A DNA stretch of 55,221 bases from Bacteroidales bacterium (GTDB lineage Bacteria > Bacteroidota > Bacteroidia > Bacteroidales > BM520), in contig JAISNV010000028.1 of NCBI GenBank assembly GCA_031276035.1, positions 1 through 55,221 of the forward strand. The letters run 5' to 3'. Under the pieces are notes generated by a model that ran no database searches, had not been told where the DNA came from, and worked only from the letters and a program-made list of their open reading frames with translations. A program made the position numbers and the translations under genes. Positions 24,692 to 33,660 of the stretch are shown here, one piece after another (the first letter of the stretch is position 1; the number at the start of each line of letters is the position of its first letter).

Positions 24692-25111
24692 CCGATTCGT
24701 TTTAATATAATTTTTTCGATTTAATCGTAATCGCTTATTTTACTTTTCAATTATAAAACAACACAATATGAAATTTAATATATATTTAGTGCTAATAAGC
24801 GGAGGCAATTTCAAATATCAGAAAGGCTACAACCGAATTTATTAGCAAAACATATGTCATAAATTTATATGACACAAGCTTAACTCTACTACATAAAAAA
24901 GTTAAAATTTCTGTAGGAAAAATAAATACGAATAAGTTGTAAAAAATAAACTATATTAAATTCGTATATATAGTTATCAATTCTATATAAATATTTCCTA
25001 TCCTTGTAAATAAAAATTTATTTACAAGATGTTTTTCAATCTATAAAGAAAATGTATTATAAACTTCTGCAACTATAAAAAATATAATTTTTATCTATTG
25101 CAAAAGCAGAT
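24692..25111. other. Gene-free AT-rich intergenic region
   Basis: About 420 bp between two convergently oriented membrane-protein genes. I see no open frame of useful length, no strong hairpin and no repeat. Confidence 0.6.
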
Positions 25112-25450
25112 CTACATAATGAAACTACTTAAAAGTCCACTGATAAGACTAACAATAACACTGAATAGCAATGCCCACCAGAAGTTATTAACATGGAAGT
25201 TATCTCCAAGCAGCCAACTTGCTAATAAAATAACAAGAGCGTTAATAACAAACAAAAACAAGCCTAATGTTAAAGCTGTTATTGGTAAAGATAAAAATTG
25301 TAGAAAAGGTTTTACGAAAGCGTTTAATAAACCTAATACAATAGCGACTAATATTGCAGAACCATAACTTTTTACAGTTATCCCAGGCAAAAGCCAAGCA
25401 GTAAAATATACCGCAACACTTGATACAAGTATTTGTAAAATTATTCCCAT
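25112..25450 (-). CDS. Small four-helix membrane protein (phage holin family 4 / YvlD-like)
   Basis: The 112-residue protein is almost entirely hydrophobic, with four predicted transmembrane helices (about 5-20, 30-50, 55-80 and 88-111). It has the conserved loop residues of the Phage_holin_4_2/YvlD family: WLLPGI in the first loop and LGLLNAFVKPFLQFLSLPI in the second to third helix. Despite the name, chromosomal members are not proven holins. It is a single gene, convergent to the DUF2179 gene. A -7 box TATTTTTG lies at plus 25539-25546 on its strand. Function in Bacteroidota is unknown; envelope stress is suggested for relatives. Confidence 0.8.
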   Translation of the reverse strand: MGIILQILVSSVAVYFTAWLLPGITVKSYGSAILVAIVLGLLNAFVKPFLQFLSLPITALTLGLFLFVINALVILLASWLLGDNFHVNNFWWALLFSVIVSLISGLLSSFIM

Positions 25451-25795
25451 AATAATAAAATTTTAGTTATTGTTTTTTTAATTCTCAAAAATTTAAAATT
25501 GTTACCTAATTTATTATATCTAATTAATGAATTATTTGCAAAAATACATATAAAAAATAAAAGTATAACTCAATAGTGAATAAAAAACTTTTAATTATGA
25601 TCACACATTAAGTCTAATTAATATTCATTATATTTTATTTTTGATCAATAAGAAAAAATACTTCAATCAAAAAAACAGATTTTCAAACCATTAATAAAAT
25701 TTCATTAATAAATAATATTAATTAATTTCACATTAATGTTTGGTCACTATTCAATAATTTTGTGATAAATATTTATAACAAATGAATAAAATATT
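25451..25795. other. Divergent promoter region between holin-like and ORF6N genes
   Basis: About 345 bp of AT-rich DNA without a gene. It holds a minus-strand -7 box TATTTTTG (25539-25546) for the membrane protein and a plus-strand -7 box TAATTTTG (25755-25762) 33 bp before the ORF6N start. Confidence 0.5.
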
Positions 25796-26335
25796 ATGGA
25801 AATACAAATTATCGAAAAGAAAATTTTTACAATCAAAGAACAACAAGTAATTCTTGATAGCGATGTCGCGGAATTGTATGGTGTTGAAACAAAACGTGTC
25901 AATGAAGCTGTAAAAAATAATCCGGATAAATTTCCGGAAGGATATGTTTTGTCTATCTCAGCCGAAGAGTGGCATAAAATGAAGTCGAAAATTTCGACTT
26001 CATTTTCCTCCGGAGGAAAGGTTAAGTTACCAAAAGCGTTTACAGAAAAAGGGTTATATATGCTTGCAACTATTCTTAAAAGTTCGGTTGCAACAGAAAC
26101 TACTATAGCAATTATTGAAACTTTTGCCAAAGTAAAAGAATTATCGAACAACATTACTCAATTGTCGGAACTTACGGATAAAAAACAACAAAAATTTTTA
26201 ATGCAAAAAAGCGGAAAATTAATTTCGGATATTTTGAATAATGATTTTCAAACTGTTGAAACAGAAACTACACTTGAATTTAATTTATCTGTTTTAAAAG
26301 TGAAACATACGGTAGTGAGAAAGCCAAAAGTTTAA
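25796..26335 (+). CDS. ORF6N domain DNA-binding protein
   Basis: The 179-residue protein begins with an ORF6N domain (about 5-100): IEKKIFTIKEQQVILDSDVA, ELYGVETKRVNEAVKNNPDK, FPEGYVLSISAEEW, and then KAFTEKGLYMLATIL. ORF6N and its KilA-N relatives are DNA-binding domains of phages and mobile elements that are also scattered through Bacteroidota chromosomes. A helical C-terminal part follows (FAKVKELSNNITQLSELTDK). The coding sequence for KMKSKISTSFSSGGK carries two adjacent perfect palindromes, which is unusual. It is probably a prophage- or island-derived gene; target DNA unknown. Downstream hutI is convergent. Confidence 0.85.
   Translation: MEIQIIEKKIFTIKEQQVILDSDVAELYGVETKRVNEAVKNNPDKFPEGYVLSISAEEWHKMKSKISTSFSSGGKVKLPKAFTEKGLYMLATILKSSVATETTIAIIETFAKVKELSNNITQLSELTDKKQQKFLMQKSGKLISDILNNDFQTVETETTLEFNLSVLKVKHTVVRKPKV
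25976..26019. repeat. Two adjacent palindromes inside the ORF6N gene
   Basis: The first has perfect 15-bp arms around one base (AAAATGAAGTCGAAA at 25976-25990, TTTCGACTTCATTTT at 25992-26006). The second is the 16-bp palindrome TTTCCTCCGGAGGAAA (26004-26019), overlapping the first by 3 bp. Both lie in coding sequence. Confidence 0.8.
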
Positions 26336-26383
26336 CTCCTTAACATAATAATGAGAAATCTATAAGTTTCTTAAGATTAGGCC

Positions 26384-27637
26384 TTATTTCCCTCCTATTA
26401 TCACCTTTTCAATTTTATTCTCTCCGTACGCATATGGTATATATTCAATTGACGGAATATTCTTTGTTATAAGTATATTTGCTTTTTTACCGACAGTTAT
26501 TGTTCCAAGTTCTTTCTCTACCCCCATAGCGTAAGCAGTATTAATAGTTACAGCATTAATAGCTTCTATAGGAGTGAGTTTGTAAAGGATAGACGCCATT
26601 GAAATAATCAATTGCATATTTCCCGATGGCGATGAACCCGGATTAAAATCAGTTGCCATAGCAACAGGTAAACCTGCTTCAATCATATTTCTTGCGGGAG
26701 CATAAACCATATTTAAAAAGAACGCCGCACCTGGCAAAATAGTCGGCATAGTTTGAGAATTTAACAAAGCTTCAATTTCATCATCACCAGTAAACTCAAG
26801 ATGGTCAACAGAAAGAGCATTATATTTTACTCCGGTCTGAATTCCTCCGGTATAACCAAGTTCATTAGCATGTATTTTCGGTCTGAGACCGTATTTTATA
26901 GCTGCTTCGAGAATACGTTCGGTATCTTCAACTGTGAAAAAACCTTTATCACAAAAGACATCTACAAAGTCGGCAAGATTTTCTTCGGCCACTCTCGGAA
27001 GCATTTCATTGACAACAATATCAACATATTCTTCTTGCTTTTCACGATATTCCAAAGGAATGGAATGTGCTCCCAAAAAATTGGATTTTATTGTAAGCGG
27101 AGAATCCTCTTTCAGTTTTTTGATTACTCTCAACATTTTTAACTCCGATTCCGTTGTAAGTCCGTAACCGCTTTTTATCTCTACAGCACCCGTACCGAAA
27201 GAACGCATCAACTCCAACCTTTCCATTGCACTGTTATAAAGATCTTCCTCAGAAGCTTTATGCAGTTTTTTTGCGGAATTAAGGATTCCGCCCCCGCGAG
27301 CAGCAATCTCTTCGTAACTCAATCCTTTTATCTTATCTATATATTCAATTTCCCGCGACTGTGCGTAAACGATATGAGTATGAGAATCACACCAAGCAGG
27401 TAAAACAAACTTACCAGTTGCATCAATAACTTCCATCTCCAATGTTCCGTCAGAAGTGAACAGTTCACAAGGTATATCTTCCATATTCCCGAAAGAATAA
27501 ATCAATCCGTCATTTATTATCAGAAATGCATTATCAATAATATCAATCTTATCCATTTCCGCACCGGCACGAAACTTCAATGTTCCTTCTATATCAATTC
27601 CGACTAGTTTTTTTATGTTTTTTATTACTGTTATCAT
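26384..27637 (-). CDS. hutI: Imidazolonepropionase
   Basis: The 417-residue amidohydrolase opens 4-imidazolone-5-propanoate to N-formimino-L-glutamate, the third step of histidine breakdown. Family marks in order: FVLPAWCDSHTHIVYAQSRE with the metal-binding HxH, the GGGILNS loop, EIKSGYGLTTESELKMLRVI, HANELGYTGG (metal and substrate His), SVDHLEF, and MATDFNPGSSPSGNMQLIIS with the catalytic Asp. The C-terminal strand GKKANILITK and final segment IEKVIIGGK close the small beta domain. Length is normal for the family (about 410). It stands alone here without hutH, hutU or a formiminotransferase next to it, so the rest of the pathway must lie elsewhere. Cytoplasmic, zinc or iron dependent by family knowledge. 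Confidence 0.95.
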   Translation of the reverse strand: MITVIKNIKKLVGIDIEGTLKFRAGAEMDKIDIIDNAFLIINDGLIYSFGNMEDIPCELFTSDGTLEMEVIDATGKFVLPAWCDSHTHIVYAQSREIEYIDKIKGLSYEEIAARGGGILNSAKKLHKASEEDLYNSAMERLELMRSFGTGAVEIKSGYGLTTESELKMLRVIKKLKEDSPLTIKSNFLGAHSIPLEYREKQEEYVDIVVNEMLPRVAEENLADFVDVFCDKGFFTVEDTERILEAAIKYGLRPKIHANELGYTGGIQTGVKYNALSVDHLEFTGDDEIEALLNSQTMPTILPGAAFFLNMVYAPARNMIEAGLPVAMATDFNPGSSPSGNMQLIISMASILYKLTPIEAINAVTINTAYAMGVEKELGTITVGKKANILITKNIPSIEYIPYAYGENKIEKVIIGGK

Positions 27638-27749
27638 AAAATTTGGTTTTAGTTTTTAGATTGAAATACTTTCGGAAAAAAAATAATTTATTTTATTATT
27701 AAAATTTTCATATTAATTTATTGTAATCGTATTGTTATTACATTTTTAA

Positions 27750-29096
27750 CTAATATCTAATCCATTTCCACAATTCTCTCCATGTAATTTTCTTGCCGTA
27801 CATTAAAATTCCGGTACGATAAATTTTACCTGCAAGCCATGTAGTTAGTATAAAGCATGCGACCAATAAAGTCATTGAAATTATTAACTGCCAATAAGGA
27901 ACACCGAACGGAATTCTCATCATCATTGTTATAGGCGAAGTAAACGGAATCATTGATAACCAGAATGCAACCGGACCGTTTGGGTCTGATGTTATATCTC
28001 CGATGAGGACAATCGGTATTATCATAGCGATAGTTACCGGCATCATAAATTGTTGAGTATCGGCTTCATTATCCACAGCTCCTCCAATAGCGGCAAAAAT
28101 TGATGCAAATAACAAATAACCGGCAATAAAGTAGAATAAGAATGATAATAAAATTACGGGAAAATTTATTGTAGAAATCATATCGAATATCTCCGATACT
28201 TTGGAATTCATATCAGTACTTTCAACAACATCAATAACTGCCGTAGAATCGGCATCAGGAAGCATTTGTTGAACTTGAGTAACCGTATCGGCAGGTAAAT
28301 ATTTATTCATCAATGTTGTGTCGAAAACTCCATATAGTGCAAATGTAAGCACAACCCATAAAACAAATTGAGTCAATCCTACAAGTCCGATACCAATAAT
28401 TTTGCCCATCATAAGCTGGAAAGGCTTAACCGAAGATACAATAACTTCCACAATACGCGAAGCTTTTTCTTCCATCACACCTCTCATCACTTGCGAGCCG
28501 AACATAAAAATAAACATATAAATCAGAATCCCGCAGGCAAAACCTAAAATTGTACTAACTTCAGAATATGATTTTTGCTCATCTCCATCATCAGTAATTA
28601 CATAACTACTGATTTTTATATTCGTTTTAACGGAATCCAACAACTCCTGATCAATTCCGGAAGCTTCAAGTTTTATTCTTTCGGCTTCCTGTGCCATTAA
28701 ATTTCGAATATAAGTCTTAACGTAATTAGGTACATTGTCTTTGCCGTAAATATATGCTCCGGTCGGAATATTAAATTCCGTTTTAGGAATATAAAGCAAA
28801 TATTCTATTTCGCTTGATGACATGTTTTTCTTTTCAATTTCAATATCATCATTCAGAAAAATATAAATATACTTTTCATTCGTTTCAAAAACGTCTTTAT
28901 AAAATCCCGATTCATCAAGAACACCGACAACTGAAACCTTTTCGGCATTTTTTTGTTCGCTCCTAACTGCAATTATCGATGGAATAATTATTACCGCGAC
29001 CATCAAAATCGGTGTAAGAAAAGTCATTAAAATAAATGATTTCTTTTTTACTCTTGAAAAATATTCTCTTCCAATAATTAGTGATAATTTACTCAT
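27750..29096 (-). CDS. ABC transporter permease, NatB/ABC-2 type
   Basis: The 448-residue protein has the ABC-2 permease layout: an N-terminal membrane helix (FILMTFLTPILMVAVIIIPS), a large extracytoplasmic domain (about 45-185), and then five to six helices in the C-terminal half. The typical motif is EEKASRIVEVIVSSVKPFQL, followed by MMGKIIGIGLVGLTQFVLWV. This is the pattern of the NatB sodium-efflux permease and related exporters of unknown substrate. The gene follows the ATPase gene with a gap of only 6 bp and surely forms one transporter with it. The substrate (sodium, drug or peptide) cannot be determined here. Confidence 0.88.
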   Translation of the reverse strand: MSKLSLIIGREYFSRVKKKSFILMTFLTPILMVAVIIIPSIIAVRSEQKNAEKVSVVGVLDESGFYKDVFETNEKYIYIFLNDDIEIEKKNMSSSEIEYLLYIPKTEFNIPTGAYIYGKDNVPNYVKTYIRNLMAQEAERIKLEASGIDQELLDSVKTNIKISSYVITDDGDEQKSYSEVSTILGFACGILIYMFIFMFGSQVMRGVMEEKASRIVEVIVSSVKPFQLMMGKIIGIGLVGLTQFVLWVVLTFALYGVFDTTLMNKYLPADTVTQVQQMLPDADSTAVIDVVESTDMNSKVSEIFDMISTINFPVILLSFLFYFIAGYLLFASIFAAIGGAVDNEADTQQFMMPVTIAMIIPIVLIGDITSDPNGPVAFWLSMIPFTSPITMMMRIPFGVPYWQLIISMTLLVACFILTTWLAGKIYRTGILMYGKKITWRELWKWIRY

Positions 29097-29102
29097 AATC
29101 GC

Positions 29103-30017
29103 TTATTTTTCGGTTACGGTTTTAATAAAGATATCATTCATAGTCGGGAGTATTTCATTGAAAGAAGTCAGATTTCCATACTTCATTAATATAGAAATAA
29201 TTTCGTTTGAAGTTATATCATCAAGATGACTTACAACTCCCTTTAGATGATTCGAGTTTAGAATATATTCGTTGATATTTACCTCAGATAATAAATCTTC
29301 TGCCGAAAAATTCGGATAAATATTTAGTTCGAAATTGAATGTATTTGTACCGAATTGTCTTTTTATTTCATTGACTTTTCCTTTTAAAACTATTTTTGAT
29401 TTATTAATCAGAACAATATCATCACAAAGTTCTTCAACGGAAGCCATATTATGAGTTGAAAAAACTACGGTTGCACCTTCGTCTCTTAATTTCAGAATTT
29501 CTTCTTTAAGAGTATTTACATTAACGGGATCGAAACCGCTGAAAGGCTCATCAAATATTAATAATTCGGGTTTATGCAGCACAGTAGTAATAAACTGAAT
29601 CTTTTGCGCCATCCCTTTTGAAAGCTCTTCAACTTTTTTATCCCACCAGGAAGTAATTTCAAATAGTTCAAACCATTTTTTTAATTCTCTCAAAGCGGTT
29701 TGTTTATCAAGACCTTTTAATCGAGCAAGATAAAGAGCTTGCTCACCTACTTTCATTTTTTTATAAAGCCCTCGCTCTTCAGGAAGATATCCGATTTGGG
29801 CTATATGTTCCGGCTTAAGCTTTTCGTCATTAAATAAAATATATCCGCTATCGGGAGCTGTAATTTGATTTAAAATTCTAATAAAAGTTGTTTTTCCGGC
29901 ACCATTCGGACCCAGCAGTCCGAAAATGGAACCTTCCTTAATTGAGAAAGAGACACTATCAAGAGCCAAATGATTCTGATATTGTTTTCTAACGTCAACA
30001 GCTTTAATAATTTCCAT
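29103..30017 (-). CDS. ABC transporter ATP-binding protein, NatA type
   Basis: The 304-residue ATPase has Walker A GLLGPNGAGKTTF, Q-loop YLPEERGLY, signature LSKGMAQKIQF, Walker B LLIFDEPFSGFDP and H-loop FSTHNM. 'PEERGLYKKM' and 'LSKGMAQK' are characteristic of the NatA-type subfamily. A C-terminal domain of about 80 residues follows. The preferred start is ATG 30017 (MEIIKAVDVRKQ); a frame extending to 30056 would overlap the dnaJ stop and adds unrelated residues. It lies 10 bp after dnaJ and 6 bp before its permease, so a chaperone-transporter operon is likely. Confidence 0.9.
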   Translation of the reverse strand: MEIIKAVDVRKQYQNHLALDSVSFSIKEGSIFGLLGPNGAGKTTFIRILNQITAPDSGYILFNDEKLKPEHIAQIGYLPEERGLYKKMKVGEQALYLARLKGLDKQTALRELKKWFELFEITSWWDKKVEELSKGMAQKIQFITTVLHKPELLIFDEPFSGFDPVNVNTLKEEILKLRDEGATVVFSTHNMASVEELCDDIVLINKSKIVLKGKVNEIKRQFGTNTFNFELNIYPNFSAEDLLSEVNINEYILNSNHLKGVVSHLDDITSNEIISILMKYGNLTSFNEILPTMNDIFIKTVTEK

Positions 30018-30027
30018 AAATAAATTT

Positions 30028-31191
30028 TTAATCGAACATATCCTTAACTCTATCAAAGAAACCCTTATCCTTTATCGTATCCGGCGGATTAAAACTTGAT
30101 GAATTTTTTAATTGTTCTATCATTTTAGTTTCTTCTTTAGTTAAATGTTTAGGTACCCAAACATTGACGCTCACTAATAAATCACCCTTTCCGTGATAAT
30201 TAACGGAAGGCAATCCTTTTCCTTTAACTCTAAGCACTTTACCTGTCTGAGTTCCTGCAGGTATTTTAATCTTAACAGGATTTCCGAGAGTCGGAATTTC
30301 TAATGAAGCACCAAGAATTGCATCCGAAATATTTACAAATTTATCATACAGGATATTATTATTATCGCGTCTGAAAAGTTTGTGCGGAAGTTCTTCTATA
30401 ACAACAAGCAAATCCCCGCTGATACCATTCATAGGACCGGCATTTCCTTTTCCGCTAACAGTTAACTGCATTCCTTCCGCCACGCCGGCAGGAATTTTTA
30501 CAGAGATTACTTCATCCGATTTAACAATTCCGTCGCCACCGCATTTATGACATTTCTTAACAATAATTTTTCCTGTTCCTCCGCAATTCGGACACATCGA
30601 AACAACTTGTCTCACTCCAAAGAAACTTTGCTGTACACTTGAAACCTGGCCGGAACCACCGCAAGTGCTACAGGTTTGGTATCCCGAGCCTTTTTCAGCA
30701 CCCGAACCGCTACATTCATCACATTTGATGTATTTACTGACTTTGATTTTCTTCTCAACTCCGGTAGCAATTTCTTCGAGAGTTAGAGCGAGCCTAACGC
30801 GAATATCTTTACCACGGTGAACTCTTTGACGACCACCGGTACGAGTACCTCCGCCAAAAAAACTTTCAAAACCGCCACCAAAGCCACCGCCGAAAATATC
30901 ACCGAATCTGCTGAAAATTTCATTTATATCCATTTCAGAAGCAGTAAATCCGCCTCCAGCAGCACCTCGCATACCGTCATGACCGAATTGGTCGTATCTG
31001 CTTCGTTTATCCGGATCACTCAATACTTCATAAGCCTCAGCTGCTTCCTTAAATTTTTCTTCAGCTTCTTTATCTCCCGGATTTTTATCAGGGTGAAATT
31101 GAATAGCTTTCTTTCTGTAAGCAGATTTTATCTCTTGATCGGTAGCACCTTTAGCTACACCCAAAACTTCATAATAATCTCTTTTAGCCAT
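30028..31191 (-). CDS. dnaJ: Chaperone protein DnaJ
   Basis: This is a full-length class A J-protein of 387 residues. The J domain (1-70) has HPD at 33-35. A Gly/Phe-rich segment follows, with [15 protein letters not shown]. The zinc-finger domain holds four CxxCxGxG repeats: [24 protein letters not shown] and CHKCGGDG. The substrate-binding C-terminal domains include [20 protein letters not shown] and [20 protein letters not shown]. It stimulates DnaK ATPase and delivers unfolded clients. grpE lies 26 bp upstream on the same strand; dnaK is not adjacent, as usual in Bacteroidota. Downstream, the ABC exporter genes follow closely. Confidence 0.97.
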   Translation of the reverse strand: MAKRDYYEVLGVAKGATDQEIKSAYRKKAIQFHPDKNPGDKEAEEKFKEAAEAYEVLSDPDKRSRYDQFGHDGMRGAAGGGFTASEMDINEIFSRFGDIFGGGFGGGFESFFGGGTRTGGRQRVHRGKDIRVRLALTLEEIATGVEKKIKVSKYIKCDECSGSGAEKGSGYQTCSTCGGSGQVSSVQQSFFGVRQVVSMCPNCGGTGKIIVKKCHKCGGDGIVKSDEVISVKIPAGVAEGMQLTVSGKGNAGPMNGISGDLLVVIEELPHKLFRRDNNNILYDKFVNISDAILGASLEIPTLGNPVKIKIPAGTQTGKVLRVKGKGLPSVNYHGKGDLLVSVNVWVPKHLTKEETKMIEQLKNSSSFNPPDTIKDKGFFDRVKDMFD

Positions 31192-31217
31192 TTATTTTTA
31201 ACCTTTCTCGAATTAAA

Positions 31218-31814
31218 TTAATTACCGACAACAACTTTGGCAATACGTATAACTTTATCATTCAATGTATAACCTTTTTCAGCCGTATCTATAATCTTAT
31301 TTTTTTGATCTTCACAAGCTGCAGGAAAATTAGCAATCGCTTCATGAATATCAGGATCAAATTCTTCTCCGTTTGATTTCATTTCTTTCAAACCGCAACT
31401 TTGAAGTATTGTTCTGAATTTTTCAAAAATCAAATTAGTTCCTTCTTTCAAAGCATCAATATTGTTAAGATTTTCATAAGCTTTTTCGGCACGGTCAATA
31501 TCATCAAGTATAGATAGTAGCTTTGAAATCACAGTTTCACTTGCAGTAGTGATAATATCAATTTTTTCCTTGGAAGTCCTTTTTCTATAATTATCAAATT
31601 CCGAAAAAAGACGCAAGTATTTATCCTTTGCTTCTGCCAATTCAGCACAAAGTTTTTCATTTTCTTCTGCCAATTTATCTGACTTATTTTTGGTAAAAGA
31701 TTTTCTCTTTTTTGCACTTAAAATTTTATCATTTATTTCATCAAGATTTTCATCAGTAGATATGATATCATCTTCCTGATAATCCGAATTTTTTAAATCG
31801 TCATTCTCTATCAT
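31218..31814 (-). CDS. grpE: Nucleotide exchange factor GrpE
   Basis: The 198-residue protein has an acidic, disordered N-terminus (EDDIISTDENLDEINDK), the long GrpE coiled coil (about 40-95; LAEENEKLCAELAEAKDKYL, then RLFSEFDNYRKRTSKEK), a four-helix region (LLSILDDIDRAEKAYEN) and the C-terminal beta wing with the family signature FDPDIHEAI and VVGN at the end. GrpE releases ADP from DnaK and acts as a thermosensor. It precedes dnaJ by 26 bp in the common grpE-dnaJ order. The heat-shock control signal is not visible as a CIRCE element; Bacteroidota lack one in most cases. Confidence 0.95.
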   Translation of the reverse strand: MIENDDLKNSDYQEDDIISTDENLDEINDKILSAKKRKSFTKNKSDKLAEENEKLCAELAEAKDKYLRLFSEFDNYRKRTSKEKIDIITTASETVISKLLSILDDIDRAEKAYENLNNIDALKEGTNLIFEKFRTILQSCGLKEMKSNGEEFDPDIHEAIANFPAACEDQKNKIIDTAEKGYTLNDKVIRIAKVVVGN

Positions 31815-31952
31815 AATTGATCATATTAAAAAAATTTTGCATATAATTTATCAACTTTTCTGCCAAAAAAATCTTTTACGACAAGATGGCAGATTAATTA
31901 ACATCTTTGATAAAAACAGATTAGTATTTTCAGACATTCGCCCTTACACAAT

Positions 31953-32621
31953 TTATATAATTCCTCCGAACTCATCAATTCCGGTTATACAAAGTTCAAC
32001 AAGCTTTCCATCAATATTGTACATTGCCGGTTTATTAAGTTTGTAAAGATTTTCCGTATAAATAGAAATGAGTTTCGCAGGATTGCTTTGCATGATTTTA
32101 AAATTTTCACTTGCCAAATCTATCAAATCTCTTAACAATTCATTTATTGACATATCATCTTTAGTTATTTTTTTGATTGAAGTCGCATGTGACAAATGCG
32201 CCGGAAAATCAATCTGATTAACGTTAATTCCGGATCCAATTATTGATGATTTAATTTCATCGCCGAAAATTTTATTCGAAATCAATATCCCGCAAATTTT
32301 ATTATCATCAACATAAATATCATTAGGCCATTTGATTTTTATTTGATTATCAGGCGAAAGATATTTTTGCAAAAGTTGAAATATCGAAACCGAAATCGCA
32401 ACAGTAATTAAATATTGATATTGCGGATGAATTCCCGGTTCAATAACGAAACTACACATAAGATTCTTACCGGATTCGGTTTCCCAAATATGTTCACCTC
32501 TACCCTTGCCGCTCGTTTGTTTTTCCGAAACCACAACAAAAGGAATTTTTTCCTGACTGTTCAATAATCTTTGAGCCTCAAGGTTTGTGGAATCAACTGA
32601 TTTGTATGAGATAATTTTCAT
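31953..32621 (-). CDS. birA: Biotin--[acetyl-CoA-carboxylase] ligase
   Basis: The 222-residue enzyme activates biotin as biotinyl-AMP and attaches it to biotin carboxyl carrier proteins. Seen in order: SVDSTNLEAQRLL, the nucleotide-binding GKGRGEHIWE loop (family GRGRxGR/xW), MCSFVIEP, IKIKWPNDIYVDDNKICGIL with the biotin-contacting Lys, and IGSGINVNQ. It lacks the N-terminal DNA-binding domain of E. coli BirA, so it is a class I ligase with no repressor role. The C-terminal domain (YTENLYKLNKPAMYNIDGKL) is present. The gene lies 138 bp upstream of grpE on the same strand. Confidence 0.92.
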   Translation of the reverse strand: MKIISYKSVDSTNLEAQRLLNSQEKIPFVVVSEKQTSGKGRGEHIWETESGKNLMCSFVIEPGIHPQYQYLITVAISVSIFQLLQKYLSPDNQIKIKWPNDIYVDDNKICGILISNKIFGDEIKSSIIGSGINVNQIDFPAHLSHATSIKKITKDDMSINELLRDLIDLASENFKIMQSNPAKLISIYTENLYKLNKPAMYNIDGKLVELCITGIDEFGGII

Positions 32622-32771
32622 AGATATAATAACGGGTTTCTGAGTTAGCGGATAATTGATTTAAGATTTTAGAAAGGTTGAAACTATTAAAAAATATATT
32701 TTTCTTTAACGATTTTATTTTCAATCAATTTTCATTTAAAAATTTCATACTCAATTATCAAATATAAATTT

Positions 32772-33620
32772 TTAATTCTTAATTAAAATAAGATCCAGCC
32801 TTCCAACATTTATGCCTTGGCTTCCGGTTTGGGCAATGTAAACTTTTTTTCCGTTTTTATTCGGAGCTTCTTGAGGCTTTTCCAAGAAAGTATGAGAATG
32901 CCCACCAATAATGACATCAATAAATTCACTTTGCCGTGCAAGCGCATAATCGTTTATCTTACCTTCATCATCACCGAAACCAAGATGCGATAAACATATT
33001 ACCAGATCGCAATCAAGCTTATTTTTCAGCAAATCGGACAACTCATTAGCAACCTCAAAAGTATTTTTATAAACAATTCCTTTGATATTTTTCTCAAAAG
33101 TAAAACCTTTCAGACTTACTCCTAACCCAAAAACACCTATTCTTAATCCGGATTTTTCAATTATTATATAAGGTTTGACATGATTTTTAAGAACAGTTGC
33201 ACTAAAATCGTAATTAGCATTAACGAAAGGAAAATCAGCCAATTCAATAAGTTCGAGAAGATTATCCATACCAAGATCAAACTCATGATTGCCGAAAGTT
33301 GCAACATCGTAACCAATAGCATTCATCATATCAATTTCGGTTCTTCCTGAAAAAAGATTATAATAAGGAGAGCCTTGCGAGAAGTCGCCGGCATCAAGCA
33401 CAATCACATTTTGCTCTTCAGCACGCACTTTATTGACATAGGTGGAAATTCTAACCATTCCACCGTTTCCGGCACGATAACCGCCGGCATTATCGTCAAA
33501 AGTTTCCACCTGACTATGCATATCGTTTGTGTGAAGAATTACAAGTTTAACTTCTTCCTGACAGTAAGAGAAAAAGGCGAAAAAAAAGAGAACGAATATA
33601 GTTAAGTATGTTTTTTTCAT
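32772..33620 (-). CDS. 5'-nucleotidase-type metallophosphatase (catalytic half), secreted
   Basis: The 282-residue protein has a signal peptide (MKKTYLTIFVLFFFAFFSYC; start at ATG 33620 rather than seven codons earlier). A calcineurin-like metallophosphatase domain with the UshA/5'-nucleotidase signature follows: ILHTNDMHSQ, LDAGDFSQGSPYYN, ATFGNHEFDLGMD, ICLSHLGF and VIIGGHSHTFLE. All metal-ligand motifs (D-x-H, GD, GNHE, H, GHxH) are intact. It lacks the C-terminal substrate-binding domain of full-length UshA (usually 500+ residues). That domain is encoded by the preceding gene, so the enzyme is split. It probably removes phosphate from nucleotides in the periplasm. The 40-bp spacing implies co-expression. 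Confidence 0.9.
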   Translation of the reverse strand: MKKTYLTIFVLFFFAFFSYCQEEVKLVILHTNDMHSQVETFDDNAGGYRAGNGGMVRISTYVNKVRAEEQNVIVLDAGDFSQGSPYYNLFSGRTEIDMMNAIGYDVATFGNHEFDLGMDNLLELIELADFPFVNANYDFSATVLKNHVKPYIIIEKSGLRIGVFGLGVSLKGFTFEKNIKGIVYKNTFEVANELSDLLKNKLDCDLVICLSHLGFGDDEGKINDYALARQSEFIDVIIGGHSHTFLEKPQEAPNKNGKKVYIAQTGSQGINVGRLDLILIKN

Positions 33621-33660
33621 TTTTATATAATTTATGGACATTCGGTTTTATCCATTTAAG

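Noticed and set aside
25112..25450. A true phage holin implying a prophage
   Set aside because: The family name is historical; no lysin, capsid or other phage gene is nearby.
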